From Fusarium oxysporum f. sp. lycopersici 4287 (Eukaryota; Ascomycota; Sordariomycetes; Hypocreales; Nectriaceae): a DNA stretch of 64,000 bases. The position numbers and the translations under genes are program-made. The stretch covers positions 1,024,003 through 1,088,002 of the forward strand of contig NC_030987.1 of NCBI RefSeq assembly GCF_000149955.1, read 5' to 3'. Shown here one piece after another: positions 24,358 through 34,873 of the stretch (positions within the stretch are counted from its first letter, which is position 1; each line of letters begins with the position of its first letter). The notes beneath the pieces were generated by a model. It was given only the letters and a program-made list of their open reading frames with translations. It made no database searches and had not been told where the DNA came from.

Positions 24358-25058
24358 ACATCATGCCATATCACACATATCGACTGCGATTTACGATACG
24401 TTCCACCAACGTTCACTTTTCATTTATACATATTTTAAAACAGCATTCTGGGGATTGGAGTATTTTATTTCTTGGATACCTCGGTCACTTTGATGATCAC
24501 GCACATCAAACATTTTCCTTTGTCGGCGATGATTACCTGCGATTTACTCTTTTATCTTTCCTGGAGTACTTCAGCTAAAGCGGCGTACTGGGGATATCTA
24601 AGGCCCCTTTGTCATGAAAGTGGAACGGAGAAATTTCCCTAAACGACTATGCCCAACTCTCTTCAGGATATCTCGAAATGTCTAGCCTTATACCATCTCT
24701 ACGAAAATCGACTTTGCTTTGAGTCATCGGGTCTGGGATTGGTCTTGAGGACAGGCGCAAGAGCGAGTAGCAATTTTGTTCTCTGACGAACGTGACGAAA
24801 AGCCAATAGGAATTGGAGGATACTGGGACTGTAATGTGATGAAGACGGAAGGGAAGGGAGAGGCATTCTGCAGCTTTGTATATCATATTGTAGTTCGCGA
24901 TCGTTATAATCGCATATATTCTCGAACAACAGCGGAGTATGGCCTGTTGGCTTCTTTCTTACTCCATCTTAAAAGACTTTGTTGATCTTCAAGTTCGATT
25001 CATTGATTTATCGTATGGTTTTTATCTTGACATAACGGCGTGTAGAGGTGTTCGTGAC
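24358..25058. other. Convergent intergenic region
   Basis: About 700 bases between the 3' ends of the disordered protein gene (plus) and MMS2 (minus). AT-rich 3' UTR-like sequence; nothing else recognised. Confidence 0.6.
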
Positions 25059-25618
25059 TTAGAAGTAGGTAGAGCCCTCAGGAGGCTGGGCGATCTTCTT
25101 GTTCTGGGACGAGGCCATGTATCTGCAGGATGTTAATATAATGTCGCTTTTCTTGATTTAATATGACGCTGGCATACCGTCGCAACTCTATGAGCACAGT
25201 CTCCATAGTGTTCTCACGCTTCCACTGGGCGAGACAGGGCAGTTGGTTGGGGTCGACGATGCCGTTGTTGGGGTTGACACAGGGCAAGTTGACCTGGCTG
25301 ATGAACTGGATCGAAGGAGGCTTGTCAGGGTACTCGGGACCGCAGTGCATCTTGACACTGTAGATACGGTTCTCGTGGACGGACTGAACCAGGATAGGTT
25401 AGCGATGATCTTCGCGAATCTATAGTAATTTCGATTGCTTCCATATGCTAGAGCGGGGCACGTACATGAGGAGGTCCAAGAATTGTGCCGTTCCATTTGC
25501 TCATGAGAAGATCCTCAGGATCCTCCAGACCGTAACTGCATGCCTCAGCGCCGAGACCCTTTTCTCCCTTCTCGAGCTCCTCCAGTAGGCGAAAGTTGCG
25601 AGGAACCTTGGCAGACAT
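25059..25618 (-). CDS. MMS2: Ubiquitin-conjugating enzyme variant MMS2
   Basis: A 140-residue UEV protein that pairs with Ubc13 to make Lys63-linked ubiquitin chains in post-replication DNA repair. Exons are 25618-25466, 25383-25178 and 25122-25059; introns are 82 and 55 nt. The protein starts [21 protein letters not shown], has the UEV core [10 protein letters not shown] and [17 protein letters not shown], and ends with the family tail [11 protein letters not shown] and PPEGSTYF. It has the E2 fold but lacks the E2 active-site Cys motif, as expected for a UEV. The first intron falls right after the conserved GPPH. The length matches yeast Mms2. Confidence 0.95.
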
Positions 25619-26102
25619 TGTGTTCGATTACTCAAAGAGAACTTGGTTGGGTAGCGATTATTGTCGGTCGAATACTGTGAGATTTTCGGTATCGGTTCTC
25701 AAAAATCGTGGATGAGTAAGAAACGAGGTTCGCGATAGATGACGTTGGTGTAGTGGCGGTTGATATTGGGTGACTCTGGTTTGGTTTGGCTGGATCCAGT
25801 CACAGTCGCGGGGCAAACAAACAGAAAGGAAGGCGGTGAATTGTCTCGATAAGAGCAAGCAAGAGTTCCCCGCCAATACCTCTTTCAATATTTGAGGCAC
25901 AGCCACAGAAAGCCGAGGCAAATAGCTTGACACTAGCCACCCGCGTCACATCAAGCTTGCCTGGTCTAGCGGGCAAACGTCGGAATATCCAAAGGAAGCT
26001 CTGAGCTCACCCGACCACAGAGAGAGTGTTTTTCCCACTGGCCCGGAGGAGAGGACGTCATTCTGGAATCGTGACTTTCAACAGACTCGAACTCTCTATA
26101 CC
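25619..26102. other. Divergent promoter, MMS2 / stomatin-like
   Basis: A 484-base region between two divergent start codons. It should contain both promoters. No clear TATA element was seen, as is common for housekeeping genes. Confidence 0.55.
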
Positions 26103-27386
26103 ATGGCCATGTCCCTTACGCGGACAGCCCTCAGGGCGCCGCAATCGCGTCTCATTACAGCTGCCGCCGCCATCACAGCTCGATCTATCGCCGCGCACCG
26201 GTCGTTCAGCACCACCAACCATGCTCTACTCCCCTCCGGCTTCGGATCTCCCGTCTTGCCTTCATACTTCTCGAAGCCCCGGCTGCCGGCCAATACGGTG
26301 GTCCGGTTTGTGCCTCAGCAGACGGCTTGGATCGTTGAGCGCATGGGAAAGTTCAACCGTATTCTTGACCCCGGTCTGGCTATCCTCGTGCCTTTTATCG
26401 ATCGAATCGCATACGTCAAAAGCCTCAAGGAAGTTGCCATTGAGATACCCAGCCAAAGCGCCATCACTGCGGACAACGTTACTCTAGAGCTTGACGGTGT
26501 TTTGTTCACCCGCGTCTTTGATGCGTATAAAGCAAGGTAAGTTTTCCAACTCTGAAGGGCAATTGAGTTCAGGATGGACATGTGACTGACTGAAAACTTG
26601 TATTTCAATAGCTATGGAGTTGAAGATGCCGAATATGCCATCTCTCAGCTTGCCCAAACGACCATGCGATCCGAGATCGGTCAATTGACTCTCGACCACG
26701 TCCTCAAGGAGCGTGCTGCCCTCAACACTAACATCACCGCTGCTATCAACGATGCCGCCGAAGCCTGGGGAGTGACCTGCTTACGTTATGAGATTCGAGA
26801 TATCCATGCTCCTGGCGCCGTCGTCGAGGCCATGCACCGGCAGGTCACTGCCGAGCGTTCCAAGCGTGCTGAGATTCTTGAGTCCGAAGGTCAGCGACAA
26901 AGTGCCATCAACATCGCTGAGGGTAAGAAGCAGAGTGTCATTCTTGCTTCCGAGGCTTTGCGCGCCGAGCGAATCAACGAAGCCGATGGTGAAGCCGAAG
27001 CCATCCGTCTTAAGGCTACTGCCACTGCTCAAGGCATCGATGCTGTCTCTGAGAGTATCCTGAAGGGTGATGCTGGTGCCCAGGCTGCCGTCAGCTTGAG
27101 GGTTGCTGAGAAGTACGTTGATGCCTTCGGCAAGTTGGCTCGCGAAAGCACAGCTGTCGTTGTTCCCGGCAATGTTGGAGATATCAGCGGCATGATCGCT
27201 ACTGGTCTGAGTGTTTTCGGCAAGGTTGGCCAGGCCCAGGCGCAAACTATGGCCAAGTCTCTTGTCGAGCCCAAGAAGGAAGGCTCGGAGACCGAGACTG
27301 ATACACCCTCAGAGCTTGATAGCCAGGAGAAGCCCGGTGTCAAGGAGACAGTGATCGAGAGCTTCAACCAGGCTGCCAAGCGATAG
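26103..27386 (+). CDS. Mitochondrial stomatin-like protein (SPFH family)
   Basis: A 402-residue SPFH protein of the SLP2 type that scaffolds inner-membrane protein and lipid domains in mitochondria (family knowledge). Exons are 26103-26536 and 26612-27386 with a 75-nt intron. Residues 1-40 are rich in Arg, Ala and Ser with no acids, a typical mitochondrial presequence. The SPFH core begins about residue 62 with VRFVPQQTAWIVERMGKF and continues RILDPGLAILVPFIDRIAYV. A coiled-coil segment with repeated Ala-Glu-Arg follows (ERSKRAEILESEGQRQSAIN). The extreme C-terminus is acidic and Ser/Thr-rich. The start has no strong rival. No transmembrane hairpin is evident beyond the short hydrophobic LAILVPFI segment. 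Confidence 0.93.
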
Positions 27387-28059
27387 GGATAAAATAATAA
27401 CTAGCAGCTTATGGCATATTACGGACGGGACAAGATGAAATCACCCTTATATCAGCTCATCACTCAACCACCACATGAACATTCCACACTACCATGACTA
27501 TCGGCGTTCAGCGGATGTATTATAGGGATCTCTGGAGGATCCGAGACGGCCTTGCTCACAGAGCTGGGGGATAACGGAGAGAAACGTCATCATGTAACAT
27601 CAAATTTTCTTTATTCACAATTTAAGCGCATGGCAAAAGGAGGGAAAATCACGGCTCATCAGTCTACCCACTTCTTCAAGCATATAAGTAGCCTGCTGTT
27701 GAAGTAGGGAGACAAAGAATCGAACTATTTTGACTTTTACTATGTATGTCCTGCCGAAAAACTGGCACTTTTTGTTGTCTCTGGGAGTTCCGGGTTGCGT
27801 CTGTTGTTTGAGGAGTAGTGAAGTAATTAACGTGAGTATTACAAGGCCGGAGCATGGCTCATTGATTGATTCAGGGGTATATTGATTCGAAACTAAGGTA
27901 TGTACCAAGGAAATTTCCAAGCCCATGCCAACATCATTCATTATTTCCAGCTCATGCATTGCTTCAAAGACTCAAGGCCATAATGCTTGTTCAGCTTGTC
28001 CATGTCGCTAAGGTAACTGTAAAATCTTGACGATTTCATCGAGTTACTCGAGTCACAAC
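27387..28059. other. Convergent intergenic region
   Basis: About 670 bases between two convergent genes. It contains 3' UTR sequence of both and no recognisable element. Confidence 0.6.
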
Positions 28060-29103
28060 TTAAAGGAAAAGAGGAACCATGGCAACGAGGCCCATGAGGA
28101 AGCTAGGCACCAAGACAGAGCCACTGTTGCTTCCTCCATTGTTGCTGCTGCTGCTACTGCCGCTGTCTCCATTATCGTCGCCACCAGACCTGAGGCCGGT
28201 AGGTTCCGCAGAAGAAGAGAATGTAGAGAACTTGTTGTCGTCGATCGTGGGGACAGGCTCGATCGAAGGGGCCGTGAATGAGGGAGAGTCGAAGGTAAGT
28301 GTTGGGGACTCTCGAGTGAAGCTGGACTTGTCACCGTCGTCGTCTGAGCCGCCACTTGAGCCACCACCACTGCTACCTCCGCCTGAGCGATAGCTGCAAG
28401 TACCGTCGCTGCTGCAGATTTGTCCAGAGAGACAATATCCGGTATCACAACAGACCATGCCCTTGGGCATGCAGCCATCACCACACTTCTCTTGGTAAGT
28501 CGCGCAGCTACCACCAGAGGAGCCGCCGGACGAGCCTCCTGAACTGCCACCAGAGCCGGAGCCATAGTTGCAAGTTCCATCGGAGCCGCAGGTCTGGCCA
28601 CGGAGACAGTAGCCAGTATCACAGCAAACCATGCCCTTGGGCATGCAACCATCACCACAGGTCTCCTGAAAGCTCAAGCATGAGCCCCCAGAAGAACCAC
28701 CGGAGGAACCACCAGAAGAGCCACCACTTCCGCCGTTGACACACTCGCCCTTGGTGACACAATACGCTCCGCAGAGCTCCTTGCCCGGTGTGCAACCAGT
28801 TGGGGGACCAGAGCATAACTTTCCATCCTCACAGCAGCCTTCAGCTTGACAATGATAGCCATCATCACAGTAGGCTCCTGTTCCCTTGTTACAGCACTGA
28901 GCGCCTGTATCCATACAGCCGTTATCGCATGATGTCTTGCCAGCAGGGCAAGAACCAGCCATGCTGAGGGTCTGAGGACGAGGAGTGAAGCCAGAGAGAA
29001 GGGGAAGACCCTTTGGCTGTGCTGATTTGGAGTTGCTGAAGTGGACGCTATCAGCCGCGAAGGTCAAGCCCGCGAGGGCGAGGAGAAGAGTTGATCGCAG
29101 CAT
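28060..29103 (-). CDS. GPI-anchored cysteine-repeat cell-surface protein
   Basis: A single exon encoding 347 residues. The start at 29103 gives a clean signal peptide (MLRSTLLLALAGLTFA); an in-frame Met at 29145 would place a hydrophilic extension before it. The mature protein has an N-terminal Cys-rich region (CPAGKTSCDNGCMDTGAQCC and a second CCEDGKLC segment), then two near-identical modules containing CGDGCMPKGMVCCDTGYCL, each preceded by a (GGSS)n linker. A Ser/Thr/Asp-rich stalk follows, then a hydrophobic C-terminus (VPSFLMGLVAMVPLFL) after a small-residue stretch, typical of GPI addition. The Cys pattern resembles carbohydrate-binding or disulfide-knotted wall proteins, but no ligand can be assigned. 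Confidence 0.85.
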   Translation of the reverse strand: MLRSTLLLALAGLTFAADSVHFSNSKSAQPKGLPLLSGFTPRPQTLSMAGSCPAGKTSCDNGCMDTGAQCCNKGTGAYCDDGYHCQAEGCCEDGKLCSGPPTGCTPGKELCGAYCVTKGECVNGGSGGSSGGSSGGSSGGSCLSFQETCGDGCMPKGMVCCDTGYCLRGQTCGSDGTCNYGSGSGGSSGGSSGGSSGGSCATYQEKCGDGCMPKGMVCCDTGYCLSGQICSSDGTCSYRSGGGSSGGGSSGGSDDDGDKSSFTRESPTLTFDSPSFTAPSIEPVPTIDDNKFSTFSSSAEPTGLRSGGDDNGDSGSSSSSNNGGSNSGSVLVPSFLMGLVAMVPLFL

Positions 29104-30812
29104 GTTTGAAAGACTGTATAAGAGGGTTAAGTCCACCGAAAACAATTGGGTTGAGAGAACTCTGGCGGGCGAAGCAGACAGGTCAAGCTGAACAGGACGT
29201 TTTCTCTTCTTATAAGAGCACTGGTATTAACAGGCTGCTACCTACTGGAACGGCTGAAAGCCAACCGTCGAGTCACAGACCAGTTAGAATCAACTAGCTG
29301 GGTATGTTAATATGCTAATGCATCAAATGTACGCCACCAAATATCTCCAGGGTCAAAGGTGGAAGCTCCATCTTGACGATGGCTTCGTGCGGGTACCACA
29401 TCCGTCTATGCTAGAGGCACGACCATCCACCAATACAAATTGCAGCAGGTCGCCACAATACCTTGCCGAACTATAGGCAGCTCTGACTTCTCTGTAACCT
29501 GTCTACCGTCAGTGACTAATACCAAGCTTCTATGCCTCTGAGTTGAAGATCTCCATTGAGACGAGTTCCCATATACAGTTAACGTGATATACCAAAATAG
29601 GGCATGAGTGCGAGTGTCAGACCGGCCCAACCACGTTCCGAATAAGACTATCCTCAAAATTCTGCCCGATCATCACGCACCGTCCATAAACCAAATAATT
29701 TAGCAGTTTTGCTCTCTATAAGTCGGTGGGGACTGGGGTTCAGCTGCTTGGGATCCCTGCATCGATCCTAGATAGCCTGCCCTGGTCTAAGAGATGAGCA
29801 GACGAGGAGGGAAGTTGGCAGATGATCTTTTTCACGAAGATCGGTCACAAGGCCATGGACCCAGGTCTAGTCTCGTACCTCGCATTTGGCCCATTACACA
29901 ACTTGCATAGTTGGGATGCAGTGTAACGCTGTTACTGCAAGGCTGGTTGCATGCAGTTGATGAGTTGTAGGTTGAGTCGACCAAACATATGGAAAAAGGC
30001 TGACGGTGAAACAGCCGCTGAACAAAGTTAAGATTAGGCTTCTCTCTTGTTTGCCCTGCAAGGCCGGGGTTTCCAAATTTACCGTCCAACGATATTGCGC
30101 CGTTGACGCACTAATCTCTCTGCCCTATAAGACTCATCCCTTGTCGGCCGCTTGCACTAGAGCAATTAATATCCCGTCCCATCCTATATCACCAGTGACA
30201 TTCATCGAATCTGCTGCTGTCCCGAATTAAGATCACCGACAGAGTTTACCCTAGGCAGAAAGGGACGAACTCAACGTCTAAGGCTGATCCATTCCCTCTC
30301 TGTTGGATATGACTTGGTGAAGGCCTCAATAAGTGGCAGGCGACTTATGCGAAAATTGCCGCAAAGCTTGGAGCTTGTTCCAGGGTACAGGGTCTTTAAT
30401 TCTGCAGCTAAAATGTTCCACAGGGTCCAGATGTTTTGAGCATTGAGCGGTGGAGGTGGCGCTGGTGGCACCAAGAATATGCTAACCAATTCACGGCTCC
30501 TCTTATTGAACAGTGTCGTATTGGGAAGTGGTGTTGATGATCCTCGAATTTCGGATCCTTGCACCATGAATAAGGATTATGCCTCGTCGCGCTAATGCTA
30601 CCGAAGGAGTGGTGATACGATGGCCTTGCAATGATGGAGGAGTTGGCTTGACGAGAGAGTGCCATAGAGAACATGGCTTCAGATGTGAACCATTAGTATT
30701 GATAAATATCAATCGGAAATGTTAGAGGGAGCTGTTAATATGCTATCTTTAGCAACATCCTTACTCGCATCTCGCGCACGTGACGAACATAACCCTCCCC
30801 TCATCAGATACC
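29104..30812. other. Intergenic region
   Basis: About 1.7 kb with only short, unrecognised ORFs. It holds the promoter of the cysteine-repeat gene at its left end and the 3' flank of the Sec63-domain gene at its right. Confidence 0.5.
29209..29216 (-). promoter_or_regulatory. TATA-like element of cysteine-repeat gene
   Basis: The palindrome CTTATAAG lies 106-113 bases upstream of the start codon at 29103, a suitable position for a TATA box. Confidence 0.4.
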
Positions 30813-31883
30813 TCACACTGACACTCGAATATCCTTCTCGATCAAAGTCCCAACAATCTCCTCGCATGCAAATGAAACCTGCAGTTTTTCGTTTTGCTTT
30901 GCGCCCAACCCGATTATGATTTCTTTCTTGTCAACCAGCCTGTTAGCACTTCCTCGCCAGAACCAAACAAGTCGTCCGTCATCCCCTTGGACAAGTAATG
31001 TCAGCCAGGGTGTGCGGCCCTTCCAGTGAGGTAGCTTCTCATTGTTGAATCCGAGGACAGCTCGAGCAATCCAGAGAGGTTTACTGGGCTTCTCCGTGTC
31101 TGTTGCAGACCGGTTGTCTTCGTGCGGAGCAGACGACTTCGAGTTGGCAGTCGAGTCGGGGGTGTAAGGGCCGATAATCTCAAAGTCGAGTGTGAGACGA
31201 GGAAATCCGGCAACTTTATGAAGGATAGTCTGGCCGAAAGGTGGGTTTCGACTAAGAATGCGTTCAATGTTGTAGAACTCGACTGCAGATAATTGCTTTA
31301 TGTTCTTGATGTTGGCCTTGACGAGCTTGTCCTTTTTCGCTTGGCCGATGCCCTCAATTTGGAGGAGTTGACTGTCGCTTCCCTCCCAAACTCCAGCCCT
31401 GACACACCTCAGCACTTCAAGAGCAACGTAGACCCCCTTCCCATCGCCTCGTTCTCCAAGTATGTCGACTAGGCACCTCAGCACACGGTCGAGGAGTTTG
31501 TACATGCGGGCGAGTTCTTTCGTGAGCTCTTTCCGTGAAGGCCCCGATAGCTTGTTGGGCCAACCAGTCTTGAGCAGATCAATCTGAACCAAGAGATATA
31601 CTTTGTGCCACGGCTGGGAGATGAATTCCTTAACTTGATAGGGGATGCCGGTGTTGTCGTTGATTGCTCTGAAGAAGGCCGTCTCCTCTTTTTTCATTGG
31701 GAACGACTTGAACTCGGTGGCAGAGCATGCATTCCTCAAGATGTCACGGGCATCTGGCTTGCTTTTAATCTCGCGAATGATCTTGAAGGTCGAAGCGGAA
31801 ATTTCGTACCGCAGTTGGATTTCGTGTGAAGTTTCTGAAGCCAGAGTTTGTAGGCTCGACGCCGCCTGCTGTGCTTCTGCCAT
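30813..31883 (-). CDS. Stand-alone Sec63-domain protein related to MER3/HFM1
   Basis: A single uninterrupted 356-residue ORF that matches only the C-terminal part of the meiotic helicase MER3/HFM1. It has a winged-helix-like start (LRYEISASTFKII), the EFKSFPMKKEE.AFFRAIN type segment, a helical bundle with KVYLLVQ, a helix-hairpin-helix stretch (LLQIEGIGQAKKDKLVKANI), the diagnostic ERILSRNPPFGQ motif and a beta-rich end. The DEAH/RecA helicase domains (normally about 700 residues) are absent. No helicase motifs are visible in the 894 bases between this start and the divergent neighbour. The ORF is intact and conserved in its key motifs, so it may be functional rather than a relic. Possible role: a DNA- or protein-binding adaptor in recombination (inference). 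Confidence 0.75.
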   Translation of the reverse strand: MAEAQQAASSLQTLASETSHEIQLRYEISASTFKIIREIKSKPDARDILRNACSATEFKSFPMKKEETAFFRAINDNTGIPYQVKEFISQPWHKVYLLVQIDLLKTGWPNKLSGPSRKELTKELARMYKLLDRVLRCLVDILGERGDGKGVYVALEVLRCVRAGVWEGSDSQLLQIEGIGQAKKDKLVKANIKNIKQLSAVEFYNIERILSRNPPFGQTILHKVAGFPRLTLDFEIIGPYTPDSTANSKSSAPHEDNRSATDTEKPSKPLWIARAVLGFNNEKLPHWKGRTPWLTLLVQGDDGRLVWFWRGSANRLVDKKEIIIGLGAKQNEKLQVSFACEEIVGTLIEKDIRVSV

Positions 31884-32777
31884 GATGGACAGAATTCAAG
31901 TTGGCTTGTTTCTCGGGGCTTTTTTCTCCTTTCAAACGGCAGAAATAATCTTGAGGATCTTGGAAGACACGGGGTCTTCCATCTTGTCATTCGAAGATAC
32001 CTCCTACCTGCTTTGCGTCATCCATCGTTGGTGAGTGTGGAAACTGCACCTTCCTCCCCTGAAGATCAGTTGAGAAAAACATGTAAGGTAGGTGCCTGGC
32101 ACACTGAACCGCTAGGTAAGGTACCTTATGGAATAAGTTTTGGAAGTGTCGAAGTCGTAACTGAGAAAGAGAGATGATCACGTCTTGATAAGAAGAACAT
32201 TGGCTCTCGAGTGTCGATATATCGATGCTATTTTAGCCAGAATGAACGAGAAACAAAGGGGCCCAATGACAAAGTGAGAGAAGGGGAAAGAAATGCACTT
32301 GCTAGAATTTATCTTCTATCAACATATGTGCTCCCAGATTAATTACCTATAATCAGAAATGACGGGTCTTTGATCTTGTTGTTCGGGCATTCAATATTCC
32401 TCAGAGCTGACTGGCAACCTCCAGGAAGCGACGACATTCTTTCTGGTCGCATATTTATACCCATGAGATTCGACAAGCTTCCAGTAGTACCTAGGCCAAG
32501 ATAATGTCATCGGGTAAGAAAAGGTTTCTTGTTATGAACATGACTTTATGTCCGGAAATGCCTTTTGCTGGTGATCTAATTCCGTCTCAGTGGAGACCTC
32601 GATTCAGCTGAAAGTTGATGAGGTGAGGGGTCGTTTGTCGGCGAAGACTCATCGTCATTCAAGGTAGCTCTACAAATAATATTAGTTATAGCACGACAAT
32701 CAGCATTTCCACCGACATCAGCGAGCCCAACAATGCCGTGGCCGTATAAGCTCTAACTTCTACCGCAAACCATCATA
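31884..32777. other. Divergent promoter, Sec63-domain gene / PARG-like gene
   Basis: An 894-base region between divergent starts. It was examined on the minus strand for missing helicase sequence and none was seen. It contains an AGGTAAGGTACCTTA-type inverted sequence near 32112-32130, of unknown meaning. Confidence 0.55.
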
Positions 32778-34208
32778 ATGTCATCTCGCCCGCAGTTCTT
32801 TCATCTTCCCAACTCTGCATCGTGCCGTATACTCGACCGCTTCAGTGACCTTCCCGACGATGCGGAAGTCGAAGAAGATGAGAATGGCAAAATACCATTT
32901 TGGCCGCTATTGAAACACCTTCTCTGTACGCCTGTGTCAAGTATCGCGCAGCTGATTGATCGGTTACAAACAATTGCCGCCAATGCAGAGACATGTCAGG
33001 ATAGTGACTATGGCTTTCTGAAAAGTTTTCTTGAACAGCGAGGCGAAGCTGATATACTTGATACAATATGGCCAAAGATTCGCGATATTGCGCTCGCGTT
33101 GCCTACCTACTTTCCTGACGGAAAGCTTGAGCTTCTTCAGCCGGGACATCCACTTCATCTAAGTCGAGGTCAAGTTGCTTGTCTTGTGGTGCATCAATTC
33201 CTCTGCTCATTTACACCTCAAAGGGATGACGAAGGTTATCAGGATCTGGGCATATGGTTCTCATCCGAACAACGGCATCCTACCGCAGTACAGATGTACT
33301 TGGAAGCTTTGTTTACATACTTTGGGAGTACACCTGAAGCAAGCGCTCTTCTGGAAGACCATCAAGTTACACCCAATGGGGCTCACGGTTCTGTCTCATA
33401 CGAACTTCATCTAGGAAAGCCAGTTTCATTAGAGGGTACCAAGTTAGCAAAACTGCACGTGAACTTCCTGGATGCTCACACATCAGATACACACAATCCA
33501 GAGGTTCAAGATGAAGGAGGAGCAGCTGTTGTATCATCCAACAAGGTCATCGGGTTTGGTCAATCCGCCACACAGGAAGAAATTTTTGTCGGAATTGCCC
33601 CTGAAGCTTATCCCGTGGTCCTGGTTGCGCCTCAACTCGCAGTCGACACAGTCATCACTGTTTCTGGGGCGAGAGCGATGGTTGATATGAAAGGTCAAAG
33701 ACGTAATATTGAATGGACCATACGTCGTACGCCGCCATCAGAAGACTTCGTAGGTTGGAAGGAATCATGGACGGGAGGACGTCTTGTCTTCATGGACGCT
33801 TTGGAGATGGACATGCTTGACCAATCAGAGAACAATAGATTACCCGACTTGTCTCCTGAGAACATTGATCGCGAAATTGACAAGGCGGCAAATGGCTTTT
33901 CTTCTTACCAAGGCAATTCCATTTTCACTGGGCTCTGGGGTTGTGGCGCCTTCGGAGGTGATCCAGGTTTAAAACTAATGGTACTTTGGCTCGCAGCGGG
34001 GGTAGCAGATGTTGAGTTGAATCTAATGCTTGGACCCGGAGAACATGATCTTGGGAGAAAGATAAAGGAGGTAGTCAAGGCTTGCCAAGATTTGACCGCA
34101 ACTGGCGTGCGTGAGCTGTTATCGAGAGTTCCCCGAGACTTGCGGCGCGAAGGAGTTCTGGAATGGGTTGCGAACGAGGCTTTAGGGGCTCAGCATGACA
34201 CATGTTGA
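32778..34208 (+). CDS. Poly(ADP-ribose) glycohydrolase-like protein
   Basis: A 476-residue intronless gene. PARG enzymes hydrolyse poly(ADP-ribose) chains in DNA-damage signalling. Family features: the N-terminal helical part (LTPYFPDGKLELL-like segment at about 113-124), LHLSRGQVACLVVHQFLCSF, the catalytic-loop region VVSSNKVIGFGQSATQEEIFVGIAPE (QEE near residues 265-268), and the C-terminal GLWGCGAFGGDPGLKLMVLWLAAG (about 384-410). The canonical Gly triplet before QEE reads GFG, and the spacing to QEE is shorter than usual, while both Glu residues remain. A charged insertion (about residues 236-250) precedes this loop. Activity is therefore plausible but uncertain. Confidence 0.85.
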   Translation: MSSRPQFFHLPNSASCRILDRFSDLPDDAEVEEDENGKIPFWPLLKHLLCTPVSSIAQLIDRLQTIAANAETCQDSDYGFLKSFLEQRGEADILDTIWPKIRDIALALPTYFPDGKLELLQPGHPLHLSRGQVACLVVHQFLCSFTPQRDDEGYQDLGIWFSSEQRHPTAVQMYLEALFTYFGSTPEASALLEDHQVTPNGAHGSVSYELHLGKPVSLEGTKLAKLHVNFLDAHTSDTHNPEVQDEGGAAVVSSNKVIGFGQSATQEEIFVGIAPEAYPVVLVAPQLAVDTVITVSGARAMVDMKGQRRNIEWTIRRTPPSEDFVGWKESWTGGRLVFMDALEMDMLDQSENNRLPDLSPENIDREIDKAANGFSSYQGNSIFTGLWGCGAFGGDPGLKLMVLWLAAGVADVELNLMLGPGEHDLGRKIKEVVKACQDLTATGVRELLSRVPRDLRREGVLEWVANEALGAQHDTC

Positions 34209-34873
34209 CGGTCAGGGGAATCGTGATCTTACCAGCCGAGGCTTAGAAAGAATAAGCTCATTAGAAATCTGACAATCAGGACCGAACTGAACCCCTTGGT
34301 GGACTATTACCTGAAGCACTTGAGGAGTAAGTGGACCTTGAACCCGCGTATAATCCCAGTTGCTGTACAGATCCCGAGTATATCGGGTTTTGGGAGAAGT
34401 CCGAACTATTCTTGGCTTCTATGGAAACTCCTGTTCTCATAATCCGATAACCGTATGTTGTTAAGGTTAAAGAAAAACTATCAGTATGCAAGTGATTTCT
34501 ATCAGGAAAACACTTTGTGACTAGAGAACCGTGGGATGGCCCCAAGTACAACCTTAAAATGTGCTAGGCCCCATACAAAAAGCTTCCTTCACTTAGTGCG
34601 AAACTAGTTTTAAATTTGGATAGGGAACCCTCTTCAGTGGAATCTAATAGTGATGCTCTTGTTCGCACATCATTTCTTATGACTATTTACGTAGCATGAT
34701 CTCTCGGACTACGATTTAGGAGACACTACACAAATTGAATTTAGACGGGAAGATGTGATAAGTAATCTATTGATTATTTATGTTCCTTCAAAAATTATAT
34801 ACATCGTAAACGAAGCTCTTCATTTCACCAACGATGCCGCTGGCGAAGAAGCCCAGACAAGGGGCATCACCGC
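34209..34873. other. Convergent intergenic region
   Basis: About 665 bases between the PARG-like gene and the pectate lyase gene, both ending here. AT-rich towards 34600-34800. No gene or repeat recognised. Confidence 0.6.

Noticed and set aside
32085..32135. AGGTAAGGTACCTTA inverted sequence as a possible MITE end
   Set aside because: No matching second terminus or target-site duplication was found nearby.
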